A stretch of DNA of 64,000 nucleotides, taken from Agapetus fuscipes (lineage: Eukaryota > Arthropoda > Insecta > Trichoptera > Glossosomatidae). The notes beneath the pieces were generated by a model that was given only the letters and a program-made list of their open reading frames with translations, was not told the DNA's origin and did no database searches. Position 1 is the stretch's first letter; each line of letters starts with the position of its first letter. Of the stretch, positions 53,060-62,460 are shown one piece after another. The stretch spans positions 7,998,001 through 8,062,000 of the forward strand of contig OX637339.1 of NCBI GenBank assembly GCA_951799405.1. The letters are read 5' to 3'. Both the position numbers and the translations under genes were made by a program.

Positions 53060-53663
53060 TTATACCTGCCTTAGTTTCTAGTAACTTCTAGAGACTTCAA
53101 AGGCCTTTTTATCAAACCAACATGGACATTGGACAACCCAAGTACGTTTTACGTATCAGTTATAAAAAAAATAGATTCAGAAATTTTCAATTTCATCTGA
53201 AAATTGAATCTATCTAGAATATAAAAACAGTTATTTTTTAATAATCAAAGAAATAGTAAACAAAAAATTTGTTCATATTTTTTTGGTTTTTTAGATGAAC
53301 CCATGAAGTTAAAGCACACTACATTATTAACCGATTGTAGACAGATTTCGTTTCTATCGACCGTGAAAATATTATGAACTTTTTATTTATTTATGTTTTT
53401 TTCATATTCAGTTCATTGACTTTTCGACCAAGAACCGTGACAATTTTTTAAATTTATTTTTTGTTTGTTTTATGAACGTTAAACGAGAAGCGAAATTTCC
53501 AATGGTAAAAAAATGACAATGAATATTTTTAGCATTGTTAAAAATTTCCAATACGATAAAGTTTTTCTATGACCTAAGATTAATTAATATTTTCTTTCCT
53601 AAAATACTTATAGAACTGAATGGGTTTTCACCCAGCTAAAATTTTATTAAGTATTTTGTTTTG
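53060..53663. other. Unannotated AT-rich stretch
   Basis: No coding or repeat signal recognised. Confidence 0.35.
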
Positions 53664-53971
53664 TTCCTTGACTTATAGGTGAACCACATGAGGCTGATTT
53701 AAACAAACTTTAAAATTTGGTTAATTTTACCAATCACTCCGGCTGACCACCCATACTGTAAAAAATTGGTTCACTTTGCCAATGTCACCCCTGTTTCAGG
53801 GAAGGACGGCAAGAGTTGCAAGGCTTATGTTCATTTGAGATTGGGTTTTTATATTGTATGTCCACATGCGGCATGTGTTAGCGCGAAATTATACATATCT
53901 GCTTGTGGGAATGCATTTAATATAAATCTTAAATGATATATATCTTTGCAGCTTAGATTAGATTAGATTAG
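53664..53971 (+). mobile_element. R1 element with rearranged 5' end, TTAGA-tail type
   Basis: The start TTCCTTGACTTATAGGTGA leads into a decayed R1 5' piece (ATGAGGCTGATT, AATTTTACCAATCACTCC). It then restarts at GGCTGACCACCCATACTG and continues to CAGCTTAGATTAGATTAGAT. The second part is very close to 12356-12615. Confidence 0.82.
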
Positions 53972-53989
53972 ACTCCTGCTTTAGAGGAG

Positions 53990-54130
53990 GGTGACAAAAG
54001 TTATTTTTTATATTAATTTTATATTTGGGTTTTTTACTTCGTAAGTTCACCTGCGGCATGTGTAAGCGTGAACATACAAGTGTCTGATAGTGGGCATGCA
54101 TTTTATATGAATTTTTAAAAATAAAATATT
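53990..54130 (+). repeat. R1 element, 3' half, diverged
   Basis: TTTGGGTTTTTTACTTCG, CTGCGGCATGTGTAAGCG, GTGGGCATGCATTTTATATG. Follows the preceding R1 copy head to tail. Confidence 0.65.
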
Positions 54131-54462
54131 TGCTCACATCCCTACAGATAAACGTTTATTTTGTACTTGGTTATCCCTGGTCAATACAGACTTTGTAAAG
54201 ATTAAAAAATTATGCAACAAATATTTTTAATACAATTCTTCTTTATACTACAGCTGCCTACAGGGTGTTTTTCAAGTCACTTTGTTACTTTTGATGCTTA
54301 AAAATAACGGAATATGTTTATTAATTTCTAAATTTTTCAGTTTTCTACAAATTTTGATTTTTAGATTATAAGCATGTGAAAATAAACTCTTCGCGTCTGG
54401 ATATGCCTCAAATCATCTGCTTTTCAAAATGTAAAAAGTTTAGTTCCATTAACTTCACTGCT

Positions 54463-54495
54463 CTTGGCGTGGCTTCGTTGAGGTCTTTCAGACCA
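54463..54495 (-). pseudogene. Jockey-like relic, left part, split by Harbinger
   Basis: GCGTGGCTTCGTTGAGGTC, TTTCAGACC match the plus-strand text of the 15235-15625 relic (GCGTGGCTTCATGGAGGTC). The continuation GGTCTTTTAATGGGGCATTC is found at 58032, on the far side of the Harbinger element. Confidence 0.6.
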
Positions 54496-55086
54496 GGGCT
54501 GGCAGTCTCATCACAACGGTAGTTAGCATCTAACCTTCGACGCTACGTTACTGTAACCCATTTCAAATCTTACCATAGCGAGGCTAGGATTCCTTGCAAG
54601 TCTCGTCGCCATCGCGATCACGCATGAAAGTTTACCGACCGTCTAGATAACGTAGCGTGAAATTTCTTGCCCGTCTAAAAAATGTACTGCGAATTTATTA
54701 CATTAGAAAAAAAAAAATTGTTTCGTCTTCAAAAGAATAAATTAAATAGTTTATTAATATTATATACCAAAACAATTTAGTTTTTAATTTTAAATTGCGT
54801 AGGAAAATTAAAAACATAATGTTTCTCATGGATACCTACATGTGTTTTGTGCGCGTGCCACACAAGCTGTTAGTCTGACACGGTCTGCGCGTGCGCAAAC
54901 CGCGCAGTACATCCTACCGTCTCAACGCAAATGTCAACAAAAAAAAGCGCGGTTGCGGTGAATCGAAACGAGGCGACGGTTTCAATAAGTATGTACATAT
55001 TACGCGTTGAATATTTACTGTACAATACAAAAGTAATCGCTCAATAGCTTGATATATATATTAATTTTACAATGTTTCAATAGGTT

Positions 55087-55360
55087 ATGGAGAATTCGCA
55101 GCGTAATGACGGAAATGATGAAGGAGACATTGCCGAGGAGATTTCAAAGTAAGTAAATGCTTGAGATTTTGCAAGACTTGTGTGTTGGCCAGAAGGGTGT
55201 ACACTAAAATACTTAATCATCAGTTTTGTAGGACGTATGTGGTTTATTTAGGCTTGAGCGGGCTGTAAGAGCGACCCTCCGCCAGCTGGAGGAAATTGTT
55301 GGCAAACTTGAGGTTCAGCCGCATGTAAACATCCAGCAGTTTACCACTCTGGCTGAGTGA
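55087..55360 (+). CDS. Small two-exon ORF inside the Harbinger element
   Basis: A spliced reading gives 56 residues: exon 1 at 55087-55148 starts MENSQRNDGNDEGDIAEEIS and ends before GTAAGT; exon 2 at 55252-55360 reads LERAVRATLRQLEEIVGKLE and ends FTTLAE, then a stop. The second half is amphipathic and probably helical or coiled-coil. The alternative acceptor at about 55231 would lead quickly to a stop, which favours 55252. It may be the second protein of the Harbinger element (usually a Myb/SANT- or MADF-like partner), but no such domain is visible; the stop may be an acquired truncation. No function is proposed. Composition differs from the AT-rich surroundings. Confidence 0.4.
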
Positions 55361-55728
55361 AAGGAGCTGAACGACAGCTTAAATACCGTTCCAAATGGAA
55401 CAAATTAGTTTTGTTATCAAGTATATACTTATATATTCATTTACAGCTATATTTCTGTGAATTGCTTGTTTTTCGACTGACAGCAATCATAATTACACTT
55501 GTACCCAAACGTTCTAATGAGTATGACATCATTGCAGACATGAAGGGACTACAAGGCCAAGTGCTGTGGCAAGCTTCAACAGCAGAGGATGCAGACCGGC
55601 AACCAGGAACCTGAACTCACTGAGCTAGAGAGGAGAGGGATCTCAAGTTCATCGTTTCACACTTATTGAGGTACTTTATAATTGGAGTTACATATTTTTA
55701 TCTTATTGAACATGTAGGGATGTAGGTA

Positions 55729-56191
55729 ATCTAAATCTAAGTTGCAAAGATATGTATCAATTGAGATTCATATAAAATGCATTCCCACAAGCAGACACGC
55801 ATAATTTCGCGCTCACACATGCCACATGTGGACCTACAGTATAAATAACCCAATCTCAAATGAACACAAGCCTTGCAACTCTTGCCGACCTTCCCTGAAA
55901 CAGGGAAGACATTGCTGGAGTGATGCTTTCCGGGATCTGTTGCCGTGGTCTGTGGGAGCTGGAGCTTCCGGACGTTTCGCCCATTTCTACGATGGGCTTT
56001 TTCGTAGAAATGGGTGAAACGTGCGGAAGCTCCAGCTCCCACAGACCACGGCAACAGATCCCGAAAAGCATCACTCCAGCATCATCAGCCGGCCGTGTAA
56101 GCCTAAAAATCTTATTCAGGGGTTACATTGGCAAAGTGAACCATTTTTTACAATATGGGTGGTCAGCCTCATACCAACCTATAAGTCAAGT
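55729..56191 (-). mobile_element. R1 element nested in Harbinger, split by a palindrome
   Basis: Reverse tail AATCTAAATCTAAGTTGC through CTTGCCGACCTTCCCTGAAA to ACAGGGAAGACATTG, then the palindromic insert, then GGGGTTACATTGGCAAAG to CAACCTATAAGTCAAG. Confidence 0.86.
55913..56118. repeat. Palindromic Penelope-like tail, 2 x about 80 bp
   Basis: Left arm TGCTGGAGTGATGCTTTCCG through GATCTGTTGCCGTGGTCTG and GAGCTGGAGCTTCCGGACG; the right arm is its near-perfect reverse complement. The centre is CGATGGGCTTTTTCGTAG. One extra tail, CATCAGCCGGCCGTGTAAGC, follows the right arm only. The longest plus and minus frames here are products of the palindrome. Confidence 0.85.
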
Positions 56192-56853
56192 GTGTATTAG
56201 ACTTTCCAAAAAGAAAAACCCATTAATTCTGACATACAAACTTGAGATACAATTGAGGCTAGCCTCAATGCTAATATATATCAATAGCTGGGTGTTTTTT
56301 GCCCAGAATCCCAGTAGGTATTGGCCAAGGTTACTCAGCCTTCTCAACAAATATAACCCATTTGCTAGTTGGCGGCAAAAGATAGTTTCCACTCTAAAAA
56401 ATTTACCCTTTCTGTAAAAATAGGAATGTTGTATAAATGCCTACATTTTTTTTTTTTAATTTCCAGATGGAGGCTGAAGCTGGAATTATGCAGGCCCAGA
56501 CATTCAACATATATATACTTTTGAAAATACCGTCCCTTGTATAGATAATTTACCATGCCCACACATTTTTGTATTTTTCATTTTACACCTGAAGATGGGA
56601 GGTACCTTCTGCTTCTCCAGAAAGTGGTTGTGTACAAAATAAACTCAAAAAGTTAATTTTAACAAAATTGCATTTTATTTACATTTATAATGTTATAATT
56701 CTTAAAAACAGTTTAAGTAATTCATGTTTGAGAAGTATCTTATTTTTTTAGGAAAAATAGTTACAGGTATTAACTGTGTAGTTACATGTATTTCTAACAT
56801 AAAATAAATATATTTTTTTCAATTGTTTTGAATAGAAAATAAATAAATTATTG

Positions 56854-57758
56854 TTAATTTGTGTGTTTGTGTAAATGCCTGTTAAATGTAACAGTCACAC
56901 CCCGGATCACCCTGCCCACTGATTTCTGGCTGACACTCCATTGCAAAGCTGTTGGCTGCTGGTAGCATCCAGAGGCGTAAAATCTCAGTGCTGTAAGAAT
57001 CTTCAACAGACAAAGAAAAAGTGAAGTATTATTGTAATTTATACCGGAGCATATTAAGGGAAATGTATTGAGGTTTACTCTTATGCCTCTCAATGATATG
57101 ACAATTAGTCAAATCATCTATTTTGTATAAATAGTTGTACTAAGTTGCAGTGCAGGGCTTATGTTCATTTGAGATTTGGGTTTTTATATTGTAGGTCCAC
57201 ATACGGCATGTTTGCTTGTGTAAATGCATTTAATATGAATCTTAAATATCTTTGCAACATAGATTATATTATGTTTTTATAAGACTTTCAGTCTGCTGTC
57301 TATTATGTATTGGGCGTAGAATTATAGTGTAGGTAGGTACCTACTTATTGGGGCAAATATAGCGCACTCATGTACATAATATATATTTATATAATATGTG
57401 TTGGCGGTCTGCATCTTTGGCACGACTTGTATATGAATAAATCTCAATGAATGCTTAAGCAAATTGATAGGGAATCCCTGCCGTGTTAATTATCTGACAA
57501 GTAGGTTAGGTATATGATTCGAGGGTACTCACTTGCTTTTCCGCAGAAAGGTTTTTCCTTTCTAAATGTGGGCGTAGGTCCGCCAACAGTCCATGGAATA
57601 TAAACTTACTGATCCTATACAGTTTCAGGAAGTCACTCTGCTTCATGAGCAGTGGGTTCTCTTGTCTTCCTTTGCTGCTTTAAGATTTTCCTACGCTTTA
57701 CCATTCGGTCTTGATGCTCCAGCACAAATAAATCGAGAGCTGAATACGCCTCAGCCAT
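56854..57758 (-). pseudogene. Harbinger-type transposase, N-terminal exons, broken
   Basis: Minus strand, two exons. Exon A (57758-57533): MAEAYSALDLFVLEHQDRMV, a one-base frame break near 57650, then NPLLMKQSDFLKLYRISKF and LLADLRPHLERKNLSAEKQ, ending at a GTGAGT donor. The intron holds an R1 insertion (57144-57270). Exon B (57000-56854) follows a TGTTGAAG acceptor in phase 0: ILTALRFYASGCYQQPTALQ, then SVSQKSVGRVIRGVT, then a stop at 56854. LxALRFYAxGxxQ and SVSQxxVxRVI are hallmark motifs of PIF/Harbinger (HARBI1-like) nucleases, in the helix-turn-helix region ahead of the DDE domain. The catalytic domain is absent. Confidence 0.85.
57144..57270 (+). repeat. R1 element, 3' half, in the transposase intron
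   Basis: AGTGCAGGGCTTATGTTC, TTATATTGTAGGTCCACATA, TTTAATATGAATCTTAAATA, TTGCAACATAGATTATAT. Confidence 0.8.
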
Positions 57759-58026
57759 TATATTTCTCAACAAGATACTTTTTTTCGAGACGAAACTCAC
57801 GCAAATGGTCCAATTTGACGAGTAGTTAACGTATCAGACTGCTTATCAGGCCTCTCAATGTGCTCGATACACTACCGTCGATAATCTTTCATTTGACAGT
57901 TGGGAACTACCGATGCCGTCGTTCAAAATTGTCGAGACTACCGCCAGTCGTTCAAACTCTACCGTCACGCCTAAGCTATCACAATGATCGATAATCTATC
58001 TACCGTCGTGTTGAGACTGCCAGCCC

Positions 58027-58345
58027 TGAAAGGTCTTTTAATGGGGCATTCCTATAAATAAAACTAAGATCTTGGATGATCCACTATGCGTACAATACTG
58101 CATAATAAGGACAAAATACAACAAGCTTGTACAAAGAGAATTTCAAAGGTACACGTGGAAGAATGGATTAATCAAGTAAGCGAAATTGCAAATGACTGTA
58201 ATCTAAAGAGCAAGAAAAAGAGAAAAGCATGCATGAAGAGAGTGATGTATGTCGACGGATGAAAGAAGTGTGCAAGGACAGAACAAAGGGGAGACACAAA
58301 TGTCGACGTCCTGGCCACCCCTAGCAGAATGGCGGCCGGATAGAA
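58027..58345. pseudogene. Right part of the split Jockey-like relic, then a non-LTR 3' tip
   Basis: 58027-58060 completes the relic interrupted at 54495 (minus strand). From about 58135 the plus strand reads WINQVSEIANDCNLKSKKKR-like text with frame breaks, then MKEVCKDRTKGRHKCR. This is the same 3' tip family as 28135 and 36660. Confidence 0.6.
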
Positions 58346-58359
58346 GCACATGTAAAAGT

Positions 58360-58510
58360 ACAAGATATTTATTGAATAAGAGTTTTAGGCTTACACGGGC
58401 GGCTGATCTCGGTATACTGGAGAGATGTAATCCGGGATCTGTTGCCGTGGTCTGTAAGAGCTGGAGCTCCCGGACGTTTTGCCCATGTCTACGATCGGCT
58501 TCTTCAGCGT
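58360..58510 (-). repeat. Penelope-like tail, single copy
   Basis: The minus strand reads CTGAAGAAGCCGATCGTAGA, ATGGGCAAAACGTCCGG, GAGCTCCAGCTC, AGACCACGGCAACAGATCCC, then ACACGGGCGGCTGATC on the plus strand near the far end. CTGAAGA fits CUGANGA, with GCC/GGC able to pair before AAAAC. This copy shows the full non-palindromic unit. Confidence 0.6.
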
Positions 58511-59059
58511 GAAAGTGCAATGATGAAAACTGTGCCATCACAGTTTTATTTATTTTGAGAAAATCTTATTTTTAAGTAGAATAACCGCTGTTTTTATACA
58601 TAGAATAAATTTTTGTTACCAAATAATTTCGCACATAAAAAATTAAAACTTACACATTTATTTGATTTTTTTTTCTGAGTGAAAGAAACAGATTTTCTGT
58701 TCACCGTGTAGTGAACAGTAGTCGCTCGTGAAGTAAAATGTAGTATCGGCGAGTTTTATCAGAATCGTGTCAACGAGTTGGCCAACAAAGATTGTATGGG
58801 ACGCGATAACGGCAAGCAACGCTACTCACCTCTCATCACACAAATAAGTAGTATGACAATAAGTTATCTATGACCTTCTCGTGTTCTTATACCAAGCATA
58901 GACGGGAACGCAACATGCCGCATTCAACATTCTTACATGAAATAAGAACAGACGTGAAGGACATGGGACAAGATACATAATATTTACGCGAGAATCCAGT
59001 CTGTTAAGAAAAAATAAATATTGATTACTTTCGAGACTATTCTTAGACATATTTTACGT
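58511..59059. other. Unannotated stretch
   Basis: No gene or named repeat. The minus frame at 58868-59050 has no domain signal. Confidence 0.35.
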
Positions 59060-59239
59060 GAGCCCACACTTTGACAAACAAATGATGCATTTGTATGAAG
59101 ACCTGTCAATCCAAGATGGCCGCAAGTGAACAGCTGATTATAGTTTTCATACAAAAATTACCAAAATTCGGTAGGTAAGAATGAACGTGGTCATGAAACT
59201 TTCAGGCAAGGCATCATTAGTTTGTCAAAGCGTGGGCTC
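59060..59239. mobile_element. MITE, MK-related core with different ends
   Basis: Outer inverted repeats GAGCCCACACTTTGACAAAC (left) and GAGCCCACGCTTTGACAAAC (right, reverse complement). The interior, GACCTGTCAATCCAAGATGG, AGTGAACAGCTGATTA, ATTCGGTAGGTAAGAATG and CGTGGTCATGAAACT, matches MK copy 1. The core is shared, but the termini are not. Confidence 0.8.
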
Positions 59240-59465
59240 AATGGGCGACTTAAATGTTTAAAAGAATAGCCCCGTTTGTATTATAGGTTGGTATAATCGG
59301 ACACTGAGATCGGGGAGCGGTGCTGTCAGGTTGATGCAGCCTCGCCGTTAAATACGCACTCATTTTGGTGACTGTGCTTTCCAGTTGAGGTGTGCTACAC
59401 ATGAAAATGGTACTTTTAAAAATAAATCATACAATTATGTAACATATAATATATTGCGGGATCGA

Positions 59466-59722
59466 TTCCTTGACTTATAGGTTGGTATGAGGCTGACCAC
59501 CCATACTGTAAAAAATGGTTCACTTTGCCAATGTCACCCCTGTTTCAGGGAATGTCGGCAAGAGTTGCAGGGCTTATGTTCATTTGAGGTTTGGATTTTA
59601 TTTGTAAGTACACAATCAGCATTTGTAAGCGCGAACTACACGTGTTTGTTTGTGGGCATACATCTGAGAGCTTTGAATGAATATATCCTTGCAACTTAGA
59701 TTATAGATTATAGATTATAGAT
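59466..59722 (+). mobile_element. R1 element, second of the identical pair
   Basis: Same sequence as 52807-53059 with one extra GATTATA unit in the tail. Flanks differ (GGGATCGA before; TGTAGTGAAACAG after). Confidence 0.93.
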
Positions 59723-59919
59723 GTAGTGAAACAGAATGCCACTCAGAGGGATGAATTCAGAATCTGCTGGTATTTTTAGGGGAACACTGAAACCGCAACT
59801 TTATAAAATGTCTCATTTGTAGAGGTTTTGTGCACACAAAAACGGTGTTCATGTGAAAATAAATAATTTATCCTAAAAAATGCATAAGGCTGTAAGAACT
59901 TGTTTCATTTTTTTTTAAT

Positions 59920-60145
59920 AGATTTGTGAAGAGGAATGCACTTCACCAACCTATTCTACCTGCCCAGAAACAGGTATTAATATCATCAATAAATAATTCA
60001 TTATTGTTTGTTTTAATTAATTAATAATTACCCAACTACATCTGTTGAACCAGGGTCAGAATCCAGGCGGGAATCGAACCAAAGTTATTCTATTCCAAAT
60101 ACGTTAGAAAAATCTGCCCGCTTGGCCCCCTCGGCCATAACACCG
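59920..60145 (-). repeat. tRNA-headed SINE SG, copy 2
   Basis: AGATTTGTGAAGAGGAATGC at the left equals the end of copy 1. GCGGGAATCGAACC and TTCTATTCCAAATACG are the reverse of the B-box arm and anticodon arm; GGCCCCCTCGGCC lies at the head. Confidence 0.65.
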
Positions 60146-60149
60146 ACAA

Positions 60150-60330
60150 TACCACGCCATTTTCAGGAAAGGATGGAAAGTGTGGTTATGCTCATTTGAG
60201 ATTTTTTTTTTTAAATACACATGTATCATGTTATGTATAACAAAAGCGCTAACTTACACGTGTCTGCTTCTGGGCGTGCATTAAGTACCTACACACTTAA
60301 ATTTTTAGTTATCTTTGTAACTTACATTAT
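60150..60330 (+). mobile_element. R1 element, 5' truncated
   Basis: CGCCATTTTCAGGAAAGG, TATGCTCATTTGAGATTT, CTAACTTACACGTGTCTGC, TTTGTAACTTACATTATC. Confidence 0.7.
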
Positions 60331-60694
60331 CAGTAGACAATATATTATTTTACACTTTCAAGTGAGTAGTAATTTCATTTTTGTAACAAATAGACTTACT
60401 AGTTACTAGTTACATCATTCTTTTCATCGACGATTTCGGTATACCTACATGCGTGCAAGAATGTCACTCAAATGCAATTGTCTATGGAGGAATTAAATGA
60501 TATTTTAATTATTATCAAAGACAAAATCTTCATTCATTAATTGCCTACTATGGTCTTACTTATAAAATGCTCGCATAAGGATGACCATCCGTGTGGAAAA
60601 AATAAATGTTTACAAATTCCTATTTACTATTTAGAGCTACAGCATCTAAATGAAATCTCTATGATGAATGTTGTTTTATATAAAAAAAATTCTC
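60331..60694. other. Unannotated stretch
   Basis: A trace of R1 (CGCATAAGGATGACCATCC) at about 60573. Otherwise nothing. Confidence 0.35.
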
Positions 60695-60920
60695 CTTATC
60701 TGATAGGTTAGATGAGACTGATCACTCTTACTGTAAAAATTGTTTCATTTTGTCAATATCACCGCTTTTTTAGGTGACGAAAGTTATTTTATATTTCGTG
60801 ATCTGTGGTTATAGATTATATTCATATTAGATTTATTTTATAAGAAAGAACACTTGCAGCATGTGTTAGTGTGAACTTATACGTGTCTACTTGAGTGCAT
60901 ATATCTTTCCAACATGCATA
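60695..60920 (+). mobile_element. R1 element, strongly diverged
   Basis: CTTATCTGATAGGTTAGATG, ACTCTTACTGTAAAAATTG, GCAGCATGTGTTAGTG, ATATCTTTCCAACATGC. Confidence 0.65.
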
Positions 60921-61467
60921 GAGTGTGACATTGTGTAGATGTAAAAACGTATATTTTTAATTTTACCGAATAGTGAAGTACATTGTTATGATTCGAGGAA
61001 AGTGATTTAAAAAAATGTTTTCATCTAAAACCATAAACTTACAAAACACAAGGTCCCAGTTTATTACTTTTCCTTTCAGCCGAGATCCTTTATTTTAACA
61101 ATCAAATAAAATGAAGCATCCCAAGCATGCAGTTACAGTATTGAGTATACAGCATAGTTCCGTTTTTATGTTTGCACAATTTTCCGCTTGAATATTCGTT
61201 TGTAAGACGGTTCCAGATAACTGCGTCCCTCTCGTCATGTTTGTTGTTGCAACAATGGTCACAACATTAACAAAACATATTAACAACAATGGAAATCTTT
61301 CCGTTGTTGTTTAACCGTTTGTTGTGCATACAAAAATGACAGAAACTGTTTTTTTTTCGGAACGTGGATGTTTTACGATTGAGTTCTCAGTAAACTGTAA
61401 TTAATAGTAACTAAAATAATTATCCAAAATCTTCTTATTAAACAATTGCTATTTATCATCATCATAA
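60921..61467. other. Unannotated stretch
   Basis: Contains several AACAACA/TTGTTGT motifs at 61240-61330; no gene. Confidence 0.35.
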
Positions 61468-61682
61468 TCCTTGAATGATTGTTATGAGGCTGACACTTCG
61501 TGCTGTAAAAATTGGTTCACTTTTGCCAATGGCACCTCGGTTTCAGGGAAAGGGGGCAGGAGTTTCAAGGTTAACGTTCATGTGAGGTTTTGTTTATTTA
61601 TATGCACACTTGCAGAATGTGTAGGCGCAAACCTACATGTACCTGACTGTGGGAACATATCTTCGCAGCTTAGATTATAGAA
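61468..61682 (+). mobile_element. R1 element, AGAATGTGTAGGCG subtype
   Basis: CCTTGAATGATTGTTATGAG to TTCGCAGCTTAGATTATAG; pairs with 22243-22496 as a separate subfamily. Confidence 0.82.
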
Positions 61683-61789
61683 AAGATAATCAACACAGGA
61701 TGAGTCTTGGGCTCCTTGATTAACCGCTGCCATTGCGGTTTATTAATTTCTGTCATTGTGCTGTCCCATACTTCCTAAAGTACTACTGG

Positions 61790-62023
61790 ACCGGTCCGTA
61801 GTCCAGTGGCAACACTTCGGACTCGTAAATGGAAGGTTGTGGATTCGGATCCCGGCGGAGCACAAAAATGTACCATTTATATTTCGAATGTGCTCTTCGC
61901 TGAGTTGAAAAATTCATAAACCTTTACCAAAGACCGGTCACTGAAAGGACCATCCAACCTTAAAACAACTGGGTCTTGCTTGAGAATTGGCGCTTTCTAC
62001 AGCGACGACCAAGCTCGCAGAGG
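61790..62023 (+). mobile_element. SINE SA, nearly full length
   Basis: GGACCGGTCCGTAGTCCAGT, ACTCGTAAATGGAAGGTTG, TGGATTCGGATCCCGGCGG, GAATGTGCTCTTCGCTG, GCTTGAGAATTGGCGC, CGACCAAGCTCGCAGAGG; the last 60 bp of the 3' end are missing. Shares GGATTCGGATCC with the 17604 copy. Confidence 0.87.
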
Positions 62024-62157
62024 CTACGGCGCCACAACATTTTAAATACTTTCAGACAGTTCATAGTGCTTACTTCGAGGATCCATGATTCAACACTATT
62101 CAAAAGCAAGGATCAAACGCAGCACTTGACAATCATTTTCTAAAGATTTTGATTAAA

Positions 62158-62185
62158 GTGACTTCAATGTCCGCATTGAAGTCAC
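62158..62185. other. Perfect 12-bp hairpin
   Basis: GTGACTTCAATG and CATTGAAGTCAC separated by TCCG. Could be a chance palindrome or a remnant of an inverted-repeat element. Confidence 0.5.
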
Positions 62186-62319
62186 AAATTTTCTCTTCTT
62201 GCCAATACATTCTCTTCAGCCGGGTCCCAAGAATCGAGAAGCTTCTTTGAACATTACATCAAGGAAATCGATCAAATAGGCCAGAGACCTTTAAGACTGA
62301 AGGGATGGTGAAGAATGGG

Positions 62320-62460
62320 TGTAAATAGTCTAAAATCTCTCACTTGACAATCTTCTCCTACATGGCAACTAGAGAAATCTTAACAGACTTCGGACCAAAA
62401 TATAGAGATGCAAGACAAATTTGCAGAAAGTGGGACTTCTTGACCGTGGACAGAGTACCC
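62320..62460 (+). pseudogene. Possible LTR-retroelement integrase relic
   Basis: One frame gives REILTDFGPKYRDARQICRK and WDFLTVD. It has the layout of the integrase core around the second acidic residue (SDxGPQFxSxEFxxFCxKWxF). Only this short segment aligns by eye and it is old; chance is possible. Confidence 0.3.

Larger units (their letters stand above)
54496..58026. mobile_element. Broken PIF/Harbinger DNA transposon, about 3.5 kb
   Basis: Terminal inverted repeats: left GGGCTGGCAGTCTCATCACA, right reverse complement GGGCTGGCAGTCTCAACACG. Both continue to ACGGTAG. It encodes, on the minus strand, two exons of a Harbinger-type nuclease (56854-57758), and on the plus strand a small two-exon ORF (55087-55360). 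PIF/Harbinger elements typically carry a nuclease and a second DNA-binding protein. Inside are two R1 insertions and a palindromic Penelope-like tail, plus loss of the catalytic part, so it cannot move itself. Sub-terminal short repeats based on CTACCG(T/A)CG lie at 57870-58020. The target duplication was not resolved. Confidence 0.82.

Noticed and set aside
55920..56417. 165-residue open frame
   Set aside because: Reads across a palindrome and an R1 fragment. The antisense frame is nearly the same peptide, as expected from an inverted repeat.
58360..58510. A fully functional hammerhead ribozyme
   Set aside because: The GAAA box reads AAAA in this copy and stems I and III could not be drawn. 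Only a core resemblance is claimed.
52828..59699. Two identical 70-residue open frames as a conserved small protein
   Set aside because: Both frames are translations of the identical R1 copies. Other R1 copies break the frame freely, so identity reflects the repeat, not selection on protein.
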